Origin: Roseburia sp. AF12-17LB
GTDB lineage: Bacteria > Bacillota > Clostridia > Lachnospirales > Lachnospiraceae
Length of the DNA stretch: 48,932 nucleotides
Direction: 5' to 3'
Assembly: GCF_003479605.1 (NCBI RefSeq)
Contig: NZ_QUHR01000014.1
Coordinates: forward strand, 1-48,932
Below are positions 21,044 through 29,227 of the stretch, piece by piece (the stretch's first letter is position 1; each line of letters begins with the position of its first letter). The notes under the pieces were generated by a model that was not told the origin of the DNA, did not search any database, and saw only the letters and a program-made list of their open reading frames with translations. The translations under genes were made by a program, and so were the position numbers.

Positions 21044-22066
21044 ATGATTAGAGAATATCTGGAGAAAATTCAGAAGGAACTGATAGATCAAAAGAGAGAG
21101 ACAGAAAAGAAAATTATTTCTTTAGAAAATACAGAAAAAGAAAATATAAAATTTATTGAACTTCTGGATGAAATAAATGATCCAAATTATGAAGCGTTTA
21201 CTCCAAGAACAGTGAATGCCCGTAATAAGGAAAAAATTAATGAGCTGAAAGTACAGCAGAAAAATATTATCAAAGAAAAGTCTGAATTACAGAACAAGTT
21301 ATATGATGTACAACGTCGTTTGGAAGAGTGTCAATCTATTATTCAATGTGAGAGGGAAAAGGAGACAATTGCCCAGCAATATCAGGAAGAAGATAATGCA
21401 GAATATAAGATTCAGTTATTAGAAGCACAGGAAATGGAGCGACAGCGCATTGCGAGAGATTTACATGATTCTACAGTACAGGATCTTACCAGTATGCTTC
21501 ATAAGATAGAACTTTCTATGCGTGTAATGGATATGGATTCGCAGCGTTGTAAAATGGAATTATCAAATGTACTTGATAATATTCGCAATGTGATAAGCAA
21601 TACAAGGAAAATGATATATAACCTCAGACCAATGTCAGTAGATGATATAGGAATAGATGTAACACTGAAACATGCTATTGCAAAAATTGAGCAGGAGTGG
21701 AACCGGAAGATAGAATATATTATAATAGGAAAACCGTTTCACGTTAAACCTGTTGTTGCATTGTCTTTATTAAGAATTATGCAGGAGGCATGCACGAATG
21801 CATTGAAGTATGCTGATGCAAAAGAAATATGTGTTGTATTAGAATATACTGAAAATGATATTTCACTTGTAATTGAAGATGATGGTATTGGATTTAATAC
21901 AAAAAAGAAAGTTGCAAAAACAAAAAATTCCGGTTTTGGTTTATCTATTATGAAAGAAAGAGTTCATCTTTTATCAGGTGAGATTCAGATAAAAAGTGAA
22001 GAAGGAAAGGGTACTACAATAAGTATTCGTGTACCAAATTTTGTCGAGGAGGAAGAAAATGAGTAA
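21044..22066 (+). CDS. Cytoplasmic sensor histidine kinase (NarL/DegS type, HisKA_3)
   Basis: A 340-aa kinase with a long N-terminal coiled coil (about residues 1-125) and no membrane helix. The phosphoacceptor lies in RQRIARDLHDSTVQDL (HisKA_3), followed by a HATPase with NALKYA (N box), EDDGIGF (G1) and GFGLSIMKERV (G2). The start at 21044 is chosen for the AGGAGGAGCT site just upstream. A soluble kinase with an N-terminal coiled coil resembles DegS. It overlaps the response regulator gene by 8 nt, so they form a two-component pair. The signal is unknown. Confidence 0.9.
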   Translation: MIREYLEKIQKELIDQKRETEKKIISLENTEKENIKFIELLDEINDPNYEAFTPRTVNARNKEKINELKVQQKNIIKEKSELQNKLYDVQRRLEECQSIIQCEREKETIAQQYQEEDNAEYKIQLLEAQEMERQRIARDLHDSTVQDLTSMLHKIELSMRVMDMDSQRCKMELSNVLDNIRNVISNTRKMIYNLRPMSVDDIGIDVTLKHAIAKIEQEWNRKIEYIIIGKPFHVKPVVALSLLRIMQEACTNALKYADAKEICVVLEYTENDISLVIEDDGIGFNTKKKVAKTKNSGFGLSIMKERVHLLSGEIQIKSEEGKGTTISIRVPNFVEEEENE

Positions 22067-22712
22067 AGTGAAAGATAAAATAGAAATAATCATAGCAGAT
22101 GATCATATGATGATTCGGGAAGGCTTGAAACAATTACTGGAACTGGATGGTACGATGAAAGTAATTGCGGAGGCAAATGATGGTGAAGAATGTCTGAATT
22201 TATTAAATAAGAAGATTCATCCAGATATACTTTTATTAGATATAAATATGCCTAAGAAAAATGGTATTGAAGTATTAGAATATATTAAACAGAATAAAAT
22301 CCCAGTAAAGGTATTGATATTAACAGTTCACAATGAAGTCGAATATTTATTGAAAGCTGTTGATATCGGCATTGATGGATATTTATTAAAGGATTCCAGT
22401 TATGATGAATTAAAAGAAGCAATTGATGTGGTTATTTCTGGAAATACTTATATTCAGCCAAGTCTTCTTCCTGCACTAAATGAAAGTATGGAAGATTATG
22501 CTTTAGATAAAGAAAAAATTGAATGGCTGACTAAGAGAGAACTAGATGTACTTCGATTGATTTCAGAAGGATGTAGCAATAAGAAAATATCTGATGAGTT
22601 GACAATTAGTGAACGAACAGTAAAAAATCATATTTCCCATATATTTAGAAAAATAGATGTGCAAGACAGAACACAGGCTGCTGTATTCGCTATTCGAAAT
22701 AAGATAAGTTAG
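22059..22712 (+). CDS. Response regulator, NarL/LuxR type
   Basis: A 217-aa regulator. The receiver shows DDHMMIREGL, the phosphorylated Asp in ILLLDINMPKKNG, and a conserved Lys in GYLLKDSS. The C-terminal LuxR-type helix-turn-helix reads LTKRELDVLRLISEGCSNKK followed by SERTVKNHISHIFRKI. The start at 22059 lies inside the end of the kinase gene, with a GAGGAGGAA ribosome site, which indicates translational coupling. Confidence 0.93.
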   Translation: MSKVKDKIEIIIADDHMMIREGLKQLLELDGTMKVIAEANDGEECLNLLNKKIHPDILLLDINMPKKNGIEVLEYIKQNKIPVKVLILTVHNEVEYLLKAVDIGIDGYLLKDSSYDELKEAIDVVISGNTYIQPSLLPALNESMEDYALDKEKIEWLTKRELDVLRLISEGCSNKKISDELTISERTVKNHISHIFRKIDVQDRTQAAVFAIRNKIS

Positions 22713-22759
22713 AATAAATAGTAATTGATATACAATATAATAGAGGTATTTTGATAAAA

Positions 22760-22775
22760 TGTTTCACGTGAAACA
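22760..22775. promoter_or_regulatory. parS: parS site 1
   Basis: A perfect palindrome TGTTTCACGTGAAACA, the ParB/Spo0J nucleation site. It lies 335 bp upstream of parA. A half-site, CCGTGAAACA, occurs at 22791-22800. Confidence 0.95.
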
Positions 22776-22868
22776 TTAGTAAAAGAACGTCCGTGAAACA
22801 TAAAATAGATACAAGATTTAGTATAAATAAAAAAATAAGTCTACTATATTATGAAAGGAAATGTTTCA

Positions 22869-22884
22869 TGTTTCACGTGAAACA
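22869..22884. promoter_or_regulatory. parS: parS site 2
   Basis: A second perfect TGTTTCACGTGAAACA, 109 bp from the first, preceded by a half-site ATGTTTCA. Two sites next to parAB near oriC are expected for chromosome segregation by ParB sliding clamps and SMC loading. Confidence 0.95.
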
Positions 22885-22888
22885 TTTT

Positions 22889-22922
22889 TTTCTTTACAGA
22901 AAATTGTTTTCCTGTAAAGAAA
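22889..22922. terminator. Inverted repeat after parS site 2
   Basis: TTTCTTTACAG and CTGTAAAGAAA pair over 11 bp with a 12-nt loop, and A and T runs on the two sides. It probably ends the two-component transcript. The rest of the gap to 23094 is A+T-rich with no gene; a TTATAAT sequence near 23007 could be the parA -10 element. Confidence 0.6.
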
Positions 22923-23094
22923 AAAACAAAAGTAAAAACAGAGAAAATAATAGAAAAAATTACTTTCATTTCTACATGGATTTACTGGAAATGAAAGTGT
23001 TATAGTGTTATAATAAAACAAGTTCGGTACAGATAAAATAATAGAAAACTGAAATTTATGTTTCAATGATGAAAGAGACAGAAAGGAAAATAAT

Positions 23095-23862
23095 ATGGGA
23101 AGAATAATAGCAATAGCAAATCAGAAAGGCGGAGTTGGTAAAACCACAACGTCTATTAATTTGTCATCATGTCTGGCAGAAGCCGGAAAAAAAATATTGG
23201 CAATAGATTTGGATCCGCAGGGAAATACTACCAGTGGATTGGGAGTTGATAAAGATGATTTAGAAAATACTGTTTACGAATTAATGCTGGATGAATGTAC
23301 AATTCGTGAAAGTATTCATAAAACAGAAATTGAAAATCTGACTTTGATTCCATCTAATGTAAACTTGTCCGGAGCAGAGATTGAACTTTTGGGAATCAAT
23401 GATAAAGAGTATATTTTAAAAAATGCAGTAGATTATATCCGGGACGATTATGATTTTATTATTATTGATTGTCCGCCATCTTTGAATATGCTGACAGTAA
23501 ATGCTATGACAACAGCAGATACCGTATTGGTACCAATTCAGTGTGAGTATTATGCATTGGAAGGAATCAGCCAGTTGATTCACACCATCGACCTGGTACA
23601 GGAAAGACTGAATCCAGATTTAAAGATGGAAGGAGTTGTATTTACTATGTATGATTCCAGAACAAATCTTTCTAATGAAGTAGTAGATAATGTAAAAAAT
23701 AATTTACATACAACAATTTATAAAACAATCATTCCAAGAAATGTAAGATTAGCAGAAGCACCAAGTCACGGCCTTCCAATTAATCTATACGACAGCAGGT
23801 CAGCGGGAGCAGAAAGCTACAGACTTCTTGCAAAAGAAGTAATTGACAGGGAGGATATCTAA
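23095..23862 (+). CDS. parA: Chromosome partitioning ATPase ParA (Soj)
   Basis: A 255-aa deviant Walker ATPase that works with ParB in origin segregation and controls DnaA in Bacillus. The Walker A motif is KGGVGKTTTSINL (about residues 11-23), followed by DLDPQGNTTSGLG and the IIDCPPSLNMLTVNAM motif near residue 120. The gene stops directly before the parB start. Confidence 0.97.
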   Translation: MGRIIAIANQKGGVGKTTTSINLSSCLAEAGKKILAIDLDPQGNTTSGLGVDKDDLENTVYELMLDECTIRESIHKTEIENLTLIPSNVNLSGAEIELLGINDKEYILKNAVDYIRDDYDFIIIDCPPSLNMLTVNAMTTADTVLVPIQCEYYALEGISQLIHTIDLVQERLNPDLKMEGVVFTMYDSRTNLSNEVVDNVKNNLHTTIYKTIIPRNVRLAEAPSHGLPINLYDSRSAGAESYRLLAKEVIDREDI

Positions 23863-24750
23863 ATGGCAACAAGAAAAGGTGGATTGGGAAAAGGTTTGGA
23901 TTCATTGATTGCAGATAAAGTTGGAACATCCAATGAGAAGACAGATGCAAAAAATGAAGTTATGGTAAATATCAATAAAGTAGAACCAAATAAAGAACAG
24001 CCGAGAAAGAATTTTGATGAAGATGCATTATTAGAATTATCAGAGTCTATCAAACAGTTTGGTGTCTTGCAGCCACTTCTGGTAGTAGACCGGAAAGACT
24101 ACTACGAAATCATTGCCGGTGAGCGAAGATGGAGAGCAGCAAAGATGGCAGGATTAAAGAAAGTTCCTGTAATCATCAAAGATTTAACTGAACAGGAAAT
24201 CGTAGAGATTTCACTGATTGAGAATATCCAGAGAGAAAACTTAAATCCAATTGAAGAGGCAATTGCATATAAACGCCTTTTAAATGAATTCAATCTGAAA
24301 CAGGATGAAGTTGCGGAGAGAGTATCAAAGAGCAGAACTGCAGTTACTAATTCCATGCGGCTTTTAAAACTTTGTGATAAAGTGCAGCAAATGGTAATTG
24401 ACGATATGATCTCTACCGGGCATGCGAGAGCTTTACTTGGAATCACTGATGAAGAAAAACAGTATACACTTGCACAGAAAATCTTCGATGAGAAAATCAG
24501 TGTAAGAGATACTGAAAAGCTGGTAAAGAAAATGCAGAAACAGAAGAATGCACCTGCAAAAGAGGTGAATCCGGAAAAGAAAAAACTGGATGCTGTTTAC
24601 CAGGAAGCAGAAGAAAAAATGAAAACAATACTTGGAACAAAGGTTATCATTAATCAGAAGGATTCTATGAAGGGAAAAATTGAAATCGAATATTATTCCC
24701 CGGATGAATTAACAAGAATATATGAATTAATCGAAAGTATTAAAAAATAG
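23863..24750 (+). CDS. parB: Chromosome partitioning protein ParB (Spo0J)
   Basis: A 295-aa CTP-dependent clamp that loads at parS. CTP-binding motifs are seen as QFGVLQPLLV and GERRWRAAKMAG (about residue 86), followed by IENIQRENLNPIEEA and the helix-turn-helix LKQDEVAERVSKSRTAVTN. The ATG follows the parA stop with no gap. Confidence 0.97.
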   Translation: MATRKGGLGKGLDSLIADKVGTSNEKTDAKNEVMVNINKVEPNKEQPRKNFDEDALLELSESIKQFGVLQPLLVVDRKDYYEIIAGERRWRAAKMAGLKKVPVIIKDLTEQEIVEISLIENIQRENLNPIEEAIAYKRLLNEFNLKQDEVAERVSKSRTAVTNSMRLLKLCDKVQQMVIDDMISTGHARALLGITDEEKQYTLAQKIFDEKISVRDTEKLVKKMQKQKNAPAKEVNPEKKKLDAVYQEAEEKMKTILGTKVIINQKDSMKGKIEIEYYSPDELTRIYELIESIKK

Positions 24751-24786
24751 AACATTTGTTTGTAATTAAGAGAAGAGGATAACAAC

Positions 24787-25290
24787 ATGATTTTTTCAGA
24801 ATATTTAGGAATTGATTCCGATTATGTAATAGTAGGACTGGCAGCACTGGTATTGATACTTTTTATAGTTACCATTGTAAATATCGTCCAGATGAGTAAG
24901 TTAAAAAAGAAATATAAAAAGTTCATGTCTGGAAAAGATGCCAGGACGCTGGAAGATGTATTGAAAGAGCGTTTAGATGAAATAGATGATCTGGTTGCAT
25001 CTAACAAGGCAAATAAGAAAAATATCGAAGATATATTTGCTACTTTACGTTTTACATTCCAGAAGCTTGGACTTGTAAAATATGATGCTTTTAATGAGAT
25101 GGGTGGAAAGCTGAGCTTTTCCCTTGCAATGTTGAATGAGCGCAATGACGGATATATCATCAATGCAATGCATAGCAGAGAAGGCTGCTATACGTATATT
25201 AAGGAAATTATTGATGGAAATTCTATTATTGCACTTTCCGAAGAAGAAAAAGAAGCTTTAGAAATGGCAATGAAATCAAAAGATGAATAA
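24787..25290 (+). CDS. DUF4446 family membrane protein
   Basis: A 167-aa protein with one N-terminal membrane helix (residues 13-35), a basic coiled-coil segment, then the conserved region FQKLGLVKYDAFNEMGGKLS followed by FSLAMLNERNDGYIINAMHS. This matches DUF4446, typically found next to parB in Clostridia and of unknown function. It lies 36 nt after parB. Confidence 0.88.
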   Translation: MIFSEYLGIDSDYVIVGLAALVLILFIVTIVNIVQMSKLKKKYKKFMSGKDARTLEDVLKERLDEIDDLVASNKANKKNIEDIFATLRFTFQKLGLVKYDAFNEMGGKLSFSLAMLNERNDGYIINAMHSREGCYTYIKEIIDGNSIIALSEEEKEALEMAMKSKDE

Positions 25291-25331
25291 ATTTAATGAA
25301 TAAATTTGCAGAAAGCAGATTGTAAAAATGA

Positions 25332-25366
25332 CAGGCATACTATATAATAGGGTATGCCTGTTTTAG
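25332..25366 (+). terminator. Terminator after DUF4446
   Basis: CAGGCATAC and GTATGCCTG form a 9-bp stem with an 11-nt loop followed by TTTTAGGTTTT. It lies between the two genes and argues against a start of the next gene at 25354, which falls inside the stem. Confidence 0.75.
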
Positions 25367-25404
25367 GTTTTCAGATGGTATTTCAAGGAAGGAAGAACAG
25401 ATTC

Positions 25405-26277
25405 GTGCATAGCTATTTAAGAGCAATTGGATTTCAGAACAATATGAAAAAATCTGATATAGAGAAACTCACGGATAAAATCGTTTCATCCCCGGATAGA
25501 ATTGAAGTTTCAGAAGATTCCATGGGAAATGAATTTGTAGAAATGACGAAAGAGATTGCACCGGGAGCTGGAATCCGTGTTTGCGGAGAATATGCAGAAG
25601 ATGGAACCTTTCATACCGAATACTATTACCCGTATGTAGAGGGTGACGGAATTACGACCCAGGAGCAGATAGAGATAGAGAAGCATTCCGAAAAAGAATC
25701 TTATGCCGGTGTCTGTGACGAGATGAAGCTGGGCGTTACATTGATTTTCTATTTACAGAATGTTGCAGAATATTTATCCGAGCATCATAGAAATCCGAAG
25801 ATGCATCCAATGTCCGCTACATTAAGTGCATTGTCATTAAATGGAAAAATCATTATGCCAATCAGCAAAAATGAAAAGCAGATCCAGAATACAAAGAAAA
25901 ACAGTCAGGACCGTAATTATCTCATTGCAGCTGCAAGAGAGGGAGACGAAGATGCCATTGAAAATCTTACACTGGAAGATATTGATACGTATTCCATGTT
26001 GTCAAGACGAATAGCTAACGAGGATATCTTAAGTATTGTAGATTCCTATTTTATGCCATACGGAATCGAAAGTGACCAGTATTCCATTTTAGGTGAAATT
26101 GTAGATTACAGGATGGAGAATAATAAGATGACAGGTGATAAAATCTGTTTGCTTACACTGGACTGTAACGATTTGATATATGATGTCTGCATCAATGAAA
26201 AAGACCTTCTGGGGGAACCTGCAATTGGCAGAAGATTTAAGGGAGTCATCTGGATGCAGGGAAAAGTAAATTATTAG
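25405..26277 (+). CDS. DUF3881 family protein
   Basis: A 290-aa protein that would start at GTG (VHSYLRAIGFQN), with AAGGAAGG 12 nt upstream. The start fits the family's usual N terminus, M-H-x-[FY]-L-R-A-I-G-F. In-frame ATGs at 25354 and 25375 have no ribosome site and lie in or next to the terminator. DUF3881 genes are common next to parB/DUF4446 in Lachnospiraceae; their function is unknown. This is the last gene of the conserved backbone. Confidence 0.8.
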   Translation: MHSYLRAIGFQNNMKKSDIEKLTDKIVSSPDRIEVSEDSMGNEFVEMTKEIAPGAGIRVCGEYAEDGTFHTEYYYPYVEGDGITTQEQIEIEKHSEKESYAGVCDEMKLGVTLIFYLQNVAEYLSEHHRNPKMHPMSATLSALSLNGKIIMPISKNEKQIQNTKKNSQDRNYLIAAAREGDEDAIENLTLEDIDTYSMLSRRIANEDILSIVDSYFMPYGIESDQYSILGEIVDYRMENNKMTGDKICLLTLDCNDLIYDVCINEKDLLGEPAIGRRFKGVIWMQGKVNY

Positions 26278-26286
26278 GTAATATTA

Positions 26287-26501
26287 GTTCTCATAGTTAA
26301 ATGGATATAACAAGTGCCTCCTAAGGTTCAATCATGGTTGAGACTTATGGAAGTTGGAAAGTGATAAGTCAGAGTTCGATTCCAACAGGGATTGACCTGA
26401 ATGTCAAAATAAGATACAATGGAAATTCATCACTAAGTGTTGAATTCATAGATATGGCAGCCGGAGCCAAAAGAGCTGAAAAGCCCGAAAATACGGCATT
26501 T
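26287..26501 (+). repeat. Unit 1: tRNA-Arg(CCT) 5' half plus structured insert X1
   Basis: 26287-26325 is the 5' half of a tRNA-Arg(CCT) gene, up to the anticodon loop CTCCTAA-G. Its acceptor strand is GTTCTCA, and no matching 3' strand (TGAGAAC) follows. 26326-26501 is a 176-nt insert. It holds a 7-bp stem GACTTAT/ATAAGTC whose loop contains GTTGGAA, which pairs with TTCCAAC downstream (H-type pseudoknot). It also holds the hairpins TTGAC/GTCAA and ATTCATCAC/GTGTTGAAT and a GCCG/CGGC end stem. No protein gene is credible here. Confidence 0.7.
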
Positions 26502-26718
26502 GTCTCCTTAGTTAAATGGATATAACGGGGTCCTCCTAAGGTTCAATCATGGTTGAGACTTATGGAAGTTGAGAAGTGATAAGTCAGAGTTCGATTTCAA
26601 CAGGGATTGACCTGAATGTCAAAATAAGATACAATGGAAATTCATCACAAGAGTGATTGAATTCATAGATATGGCAGCCGGAGCCAAAAGAGCTGAAAAG
26701 CCCGAAAATACGGCATTT
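26502..26718 (+). repeat. Unit 2: tRNA-Arg(CCT) 5' half plus structured insert X2
   Basis: A near-identical tandem copy, 217 bp. Its tRNA 5' half (26502-26540) has the acceptor strand GTCTCCT and the GGGTC anticodon stem of the intact tRNA downstream. Insert X2 (26541-26718) differs from X1 by three point changes and one small loop change. All lie in predicted pairings and keep them: GTTGGAA/TTCCAAC becomes GTTGAGA with TTTCAAC, and the third hairpin gets one more pair. This supports a functional RNA fold. Confidence 0.7.
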
Positions 26719-26790
26719 GTCTCCTTAGTTAAATGGATATAACGGGGTCCTCCTAAGACTCTATTGTAGGTTCGATTCCTATAGGAGACG
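26719..26790 (+). tRNA. tRNA-Arg(CCT)
   Basis: A complete 72-nt tRNA. The acceptor is GTCTCCT/AGGAGAC with discriminator G, the D arm is GTTAAATGGATATAAC, the anticodon stem is GGGTC/GACTC with loop CTCCTAA, and the T arm is GTAGG-TTCGATT-CCTAT. CCA is not encoded. It reads AGG. Such tRNA genes are common integration targets, and mobile DNA follows directly. Confidence 0.93.
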
Positions 26791-26799
26791 CTCATTTTT

Positions 26800-26837
26800 A
26801 GCGGTAATGAAGATAGTTTCATTGCCGCTTTTTTCAT
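26800..26837 (+). terminator. Terminator after tRNA-Arg
   Basis: AGCGGTAATGAA and TTCATTGCCGCT form a 12-bp stem (one G-U pair) with a short loop, then TTTTTT. It lies 9 nt after the tRNA. Confidence 0.88.
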
Positions 26838-27119
26838 GCAGAATTGCAATTTCAGTGACAAATTTGTCAGCGAAACAGGGTTAAATATACTGATTTTGTC
26901 AGCGGGGATGGATGCTTGTCACTGATTCACATTTTCTAGTCTGTCACCCGGACGGATTAACTACAGTGTAGGATGAACTTTGGGGTGTAAAATTAGGAAA
27001 AGCAGTGAAACAAAACACGATATTCTTGTCTGTGATATCAGGCCTGTCGGAAGAGTCCGTTCAGATTAGAGAAATACAATCTATTCTGGACGGGCTTTTT
27101 TGCGTTCAGGGAAAGGAAA
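26838..27119. promoter_or_regulatory. Gap before parB-like gene: palindrome and leader hairpin
   Basis: There is no gene. A perfect 14-bp palindrome TGACAAATTTGTCA (26856-26869) is followed by two copies of TTTGTCAGCG-like sequence within ~40 bp, perhaps operator or partition sites. At 27055-27101, GTCCGTTCAGA and TCTGGACGGGC form an 11-bp stem followed by TTTTTT, a terminator placed only 24 nt before the parB-like gene. It may act as an attenuator or end an unseen small RNA. Confidence 0.5.
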
Positions 27120-27125
27120 TTGCCT

Positions 27126-27992
27126 ATGGAAGAAAAGAAGGAATTGCAGAATCAGGATGAAAGAGTTGTAGAGATTGAGCTGGAAAGACTTCGGGGATTT
27201 GTAAACCATCCATTCAAGGTTCAGGCGGACAGTCAGATGATTGAATTGCAGGAGAGTATTAAGAAGTATGGAATATTAAATCCTCTGATAGTCAGACCGA
27301 GGCAGGATGGAACTTATGAGATCATATCGGGTCACAGAAGAAAATTTGCAGCTGAAAAGATAGGTTATCGTAAGGTACCTGTGATCATTCGTGTATTAAA
27401 AGATGACGAAGCGGTTGTATCTATGGTTGATTCAAATTTACAACGGGAAATGATTAGTCCAAGCGAAAAAGCATTTGCTTACAAAATGAAGTATGAAGCA
27501 ATCAAAAGGAAGGCAGGAAGAAGAAAATGTGGTCAGGTAGACCATAATTTGGGAAAGAAAAGCATTGAGCTCATTGGAGAAGAATGCGGAGACAGCCCCA
27601 AGCAGGTTCAGAGGTATATCAAAATAACGGAACTTATTCCTGAAATGCTTGAAAAGGTGGATGACGGAAGCATGGGATTTACCCCGGCAGTTCAGTTGTC
27701 ATTTCTGAAAAAGAAGGAGCAAAAGGAAATGCTGGATGCAATGGAATTTGCTCAGTGCACACCATCACTTTCCCAGGCACTCCGTATAAAGAAATTAAGT
27801 TCGGATGGGAACCTTACAGTAAGGGATATGGAAGATATCCTAAGTGAAATTAAGCAAAAAGAGATAGACCGCGTAGTATTCAAAACGGAGCAGCTTCACA
27901 GATTTTTTCCTGTCAGTTACACGGCAGAGCAGATGAGGCGTGAAATTTTGGAAATGTTGAAATTAAATATGAACAAATATTGGGATGCATAA
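27126..27992 (+). CDS. ParB/RepB-family partition protein of a mobile element
   Basis: A 288-aa ParB-fold protein of the plasmid/ICE type. The ParB N domain shows VNHPFKVQADSQMIELQESI, KYGILNPLIVRP and the CTP-binding motif SGHRRKFAAEKIGYRKVPV (about residues 69-87), followed by a partner helix-turn-helix around residues 140-165. It differs from the chromosomal ParB at 23863. The ATG at 27126 follows AAAGGAAA. It is followed by a parA that has been cut, so the partition pair is broken. Confidence 0.85.
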   Translation: MEEKKELQNQDERVVEIELERLRGFVNHPFKVQADSQMIELQESIKKYGILNPLIVRPRQDGTYEIISGHRRKFAAEKIGYRKVPVIIRVLKDDEAVVSMVDSNLQREMISPSEKAFAYKMKYEAIKRKAGRRKCGQVDHNLGKKSIELIGEECGDSPKQVQRYIKITELIPEMLEKVDDGSMGFTPAVQLSFLKKKEQKEMLDAMEFAQCTPSLSQALRIKKLSSDGNLTVRDMEDILSEIKQKEIDRVVFKTEQLHRFFPVSYTAEQMRREILEMLKLNMNKYWDA

Positions 27993-28006
27993 AGGAGGAA
28001 CGGATT

Positions 28007-28400
28007 ATGTGCAGAGTAATAGCAGTATCAAATCAAAAGGGTGGAGTAGGTAAAACAGTATCATGTGTGAATCTTGGAATTGGATTGGCACAGGAAGGAA
28101 AAAAAGTACTTCTGATAGACGCTGATCCACAGGGAAGTCTTACAATCAGCCTGGGATATGAGGAGCCGGATGAAATGGAGTATTCTCTTGCAACACTGAT
28201 GATGAACATTGTGAATGATGAAAAACTGAATATAGAAAAGACAATCTTACACCATAAAGAAGGCGTAGACCTTATCCCAGCCAACATTGAATTATCAGCA
28301 ATAGAGGTGTCTTTGGTAAATGCCATGAGCAGGGAACTGATTCTGAGATCTATGGTAGACAGGCTGAGAGAATTTTATGATTACATCATAATCGATTGTA
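28007..28400 (+). pseudogene. Truncated ParA-like ATPase of a mobile element
   Basis: The first ~131 residues of a ParA ATPase: MCRVIAVSNQKGGVGKTVSC, DADPQGSLTISLGYEE, and the start of the second motif FYDYIIIDC. At base ~28400 the family sequence stops and 10 unrelated residues lead to a stop at 28432. The second half, including the rest of the active site, is not found anywhere in the window. The break coincides with a sharp rise in GC, so it is an insertion or deletion junction. The start at 28007 follows AAAGGAGG. Confidence 0.85.
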
Positions 28401-28428
28401 TAACCTGGATAAGTATGAAATCTATAGC

Positions 28429-28755
28429 ATGAGAATACTCATTGACAATGGCAACACCCCCGCCGCCCCGCGCCCGTATATCGGGCATTACGGGCGGTTG
28501 CGGAAAGCCTACCTTGAACAGTACCGCCCCGACCTCTACACCGCCCTTGTCGCAAATGAGAAGCTGCATGAGCATTGCGCCGAGATTGACGAAGCCGCCC
28601 GGAGCCGGATTGACCTTATCATGCCGCAGCTTGCAAGGAGCGCGGAAGCTACCGAAGCACTCAAAGCTACCGACCCCATGAAATGGGTGGGACTGATGAA
28701 CGCTTGCAGGGCGCAAGCGGAGGAAATTGCCAAGTTTGAGCTAGTCTATGTTTGA
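28429..28755 (+). CDS. tnpV: TnpV family transposon protein (5'-truncated)
   Basis: About 108 aa. The core YIGHYGRLRKAYLEQYRPDL and the ending TEALKATDPMKWVGLMNACR-AQAEEI match TnpV, a small protein of Tn4451-type and related Clostridia elements with no settled role. The usual N-terminal ~30 residues before the IG(R/H)YGRLR motif are replaced, since the reading frame begins at the junction with the broken parA. GC content is much higher than in the backbone, which suggests a donor such as Ruminococcaceae. Confidence 0.75.
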   Translation: MRILIDNGNTPAAPRPYIGHYGRLRKAYLEQYRPDLYTALVANEKLHEHCAEIDEAARSRIDLIMPQLARSAEATEALKATDPMKWVGLMNACRAQAEEIAKFELVYV

Positions 28756-28825
28756 CGGTCAAGAGCCGGAAAAAACACCCGAAAAATGCCCCTATTGCGT
28801 AACAGGGGCGCAGAAAGGAGAGTTT

Positions 28826-29122
28826 ATGAGAACAGGGCTTACGAAGCAGGAAAAGACCACCGATATTTGGTTTGACGAGAAAAACCCGATTATCCATATC
28901 CGCACCCACAACACCGACTTAAAGAAGCGGCTTGCCGCCTACTCCGGACAGTACCCCGACCAGTGCCGCCAGACCGACGCAGACCCCGAAACGGGCTGCA
29001 TGGAGTTTGAGATTGCAAAGGGGCGCTTCTCTTTCCGTCTGACCGCCCCATACAACGAGGAACGGCGGGAAGCTGCGCGGCGGTCTGCCAGAGAAAACAA
29101 GGCCACTGACAGGCTGAAATGA
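28826..29122 (+). CDS. Conserved hypothetical protein of mobilizable elements
   Basis: A 98-aa protein from an ATG preceded by GAAAGGAGAG. It begins MRTGLTKQEKTTDIWFDEKN and continues with a soluble domain rich in charged residues. I recognise this type from conjugative and mobilizable elements of gut Firmicutes next to tnpV and mob genes, but no function is established. An in-frame start at 28748 would add a CPYC segment but lacks a good ribosome site. Confidence 0.65.
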   Translation: MRTGLTKQEKTTDIWFDEKNPIIHIRTHNTDLKKRLAAYSGQYPDQCRQTDADPETGCMEFEIAKGRFSFRLTAPYNEERREAARRSARENKATDRLK

Positions 29123-29227
29123 GGTGGATTTATTCATAACCATGTGCTATGATATTTATAGATAGTGAAACTTCCTTTCAATTTTTTCGTCTATACAAGT
29201 AACAGAGAAGAACAGGAGGCTTGTTCC

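Noticed and set aside
26334..26525. A 63-codon open frame in the tRNA repeat
   Set aside because: It runs through the tRNA half and the structured insert, has no ribosome site, and differences between the two copies follow RNA pairing rather than codons.
26326..26718. The inserts after the tRNA 5' halves as group I introns
   Set aside because: A tRNA-Arg(CCU) group I intron is known from bacteria, so this was tested. No P4-P6 or usual P7/P8 core is seen, no internal guide matches the 5' exon CCTCCT, and a tRNA 3' half does not follow insert 1.
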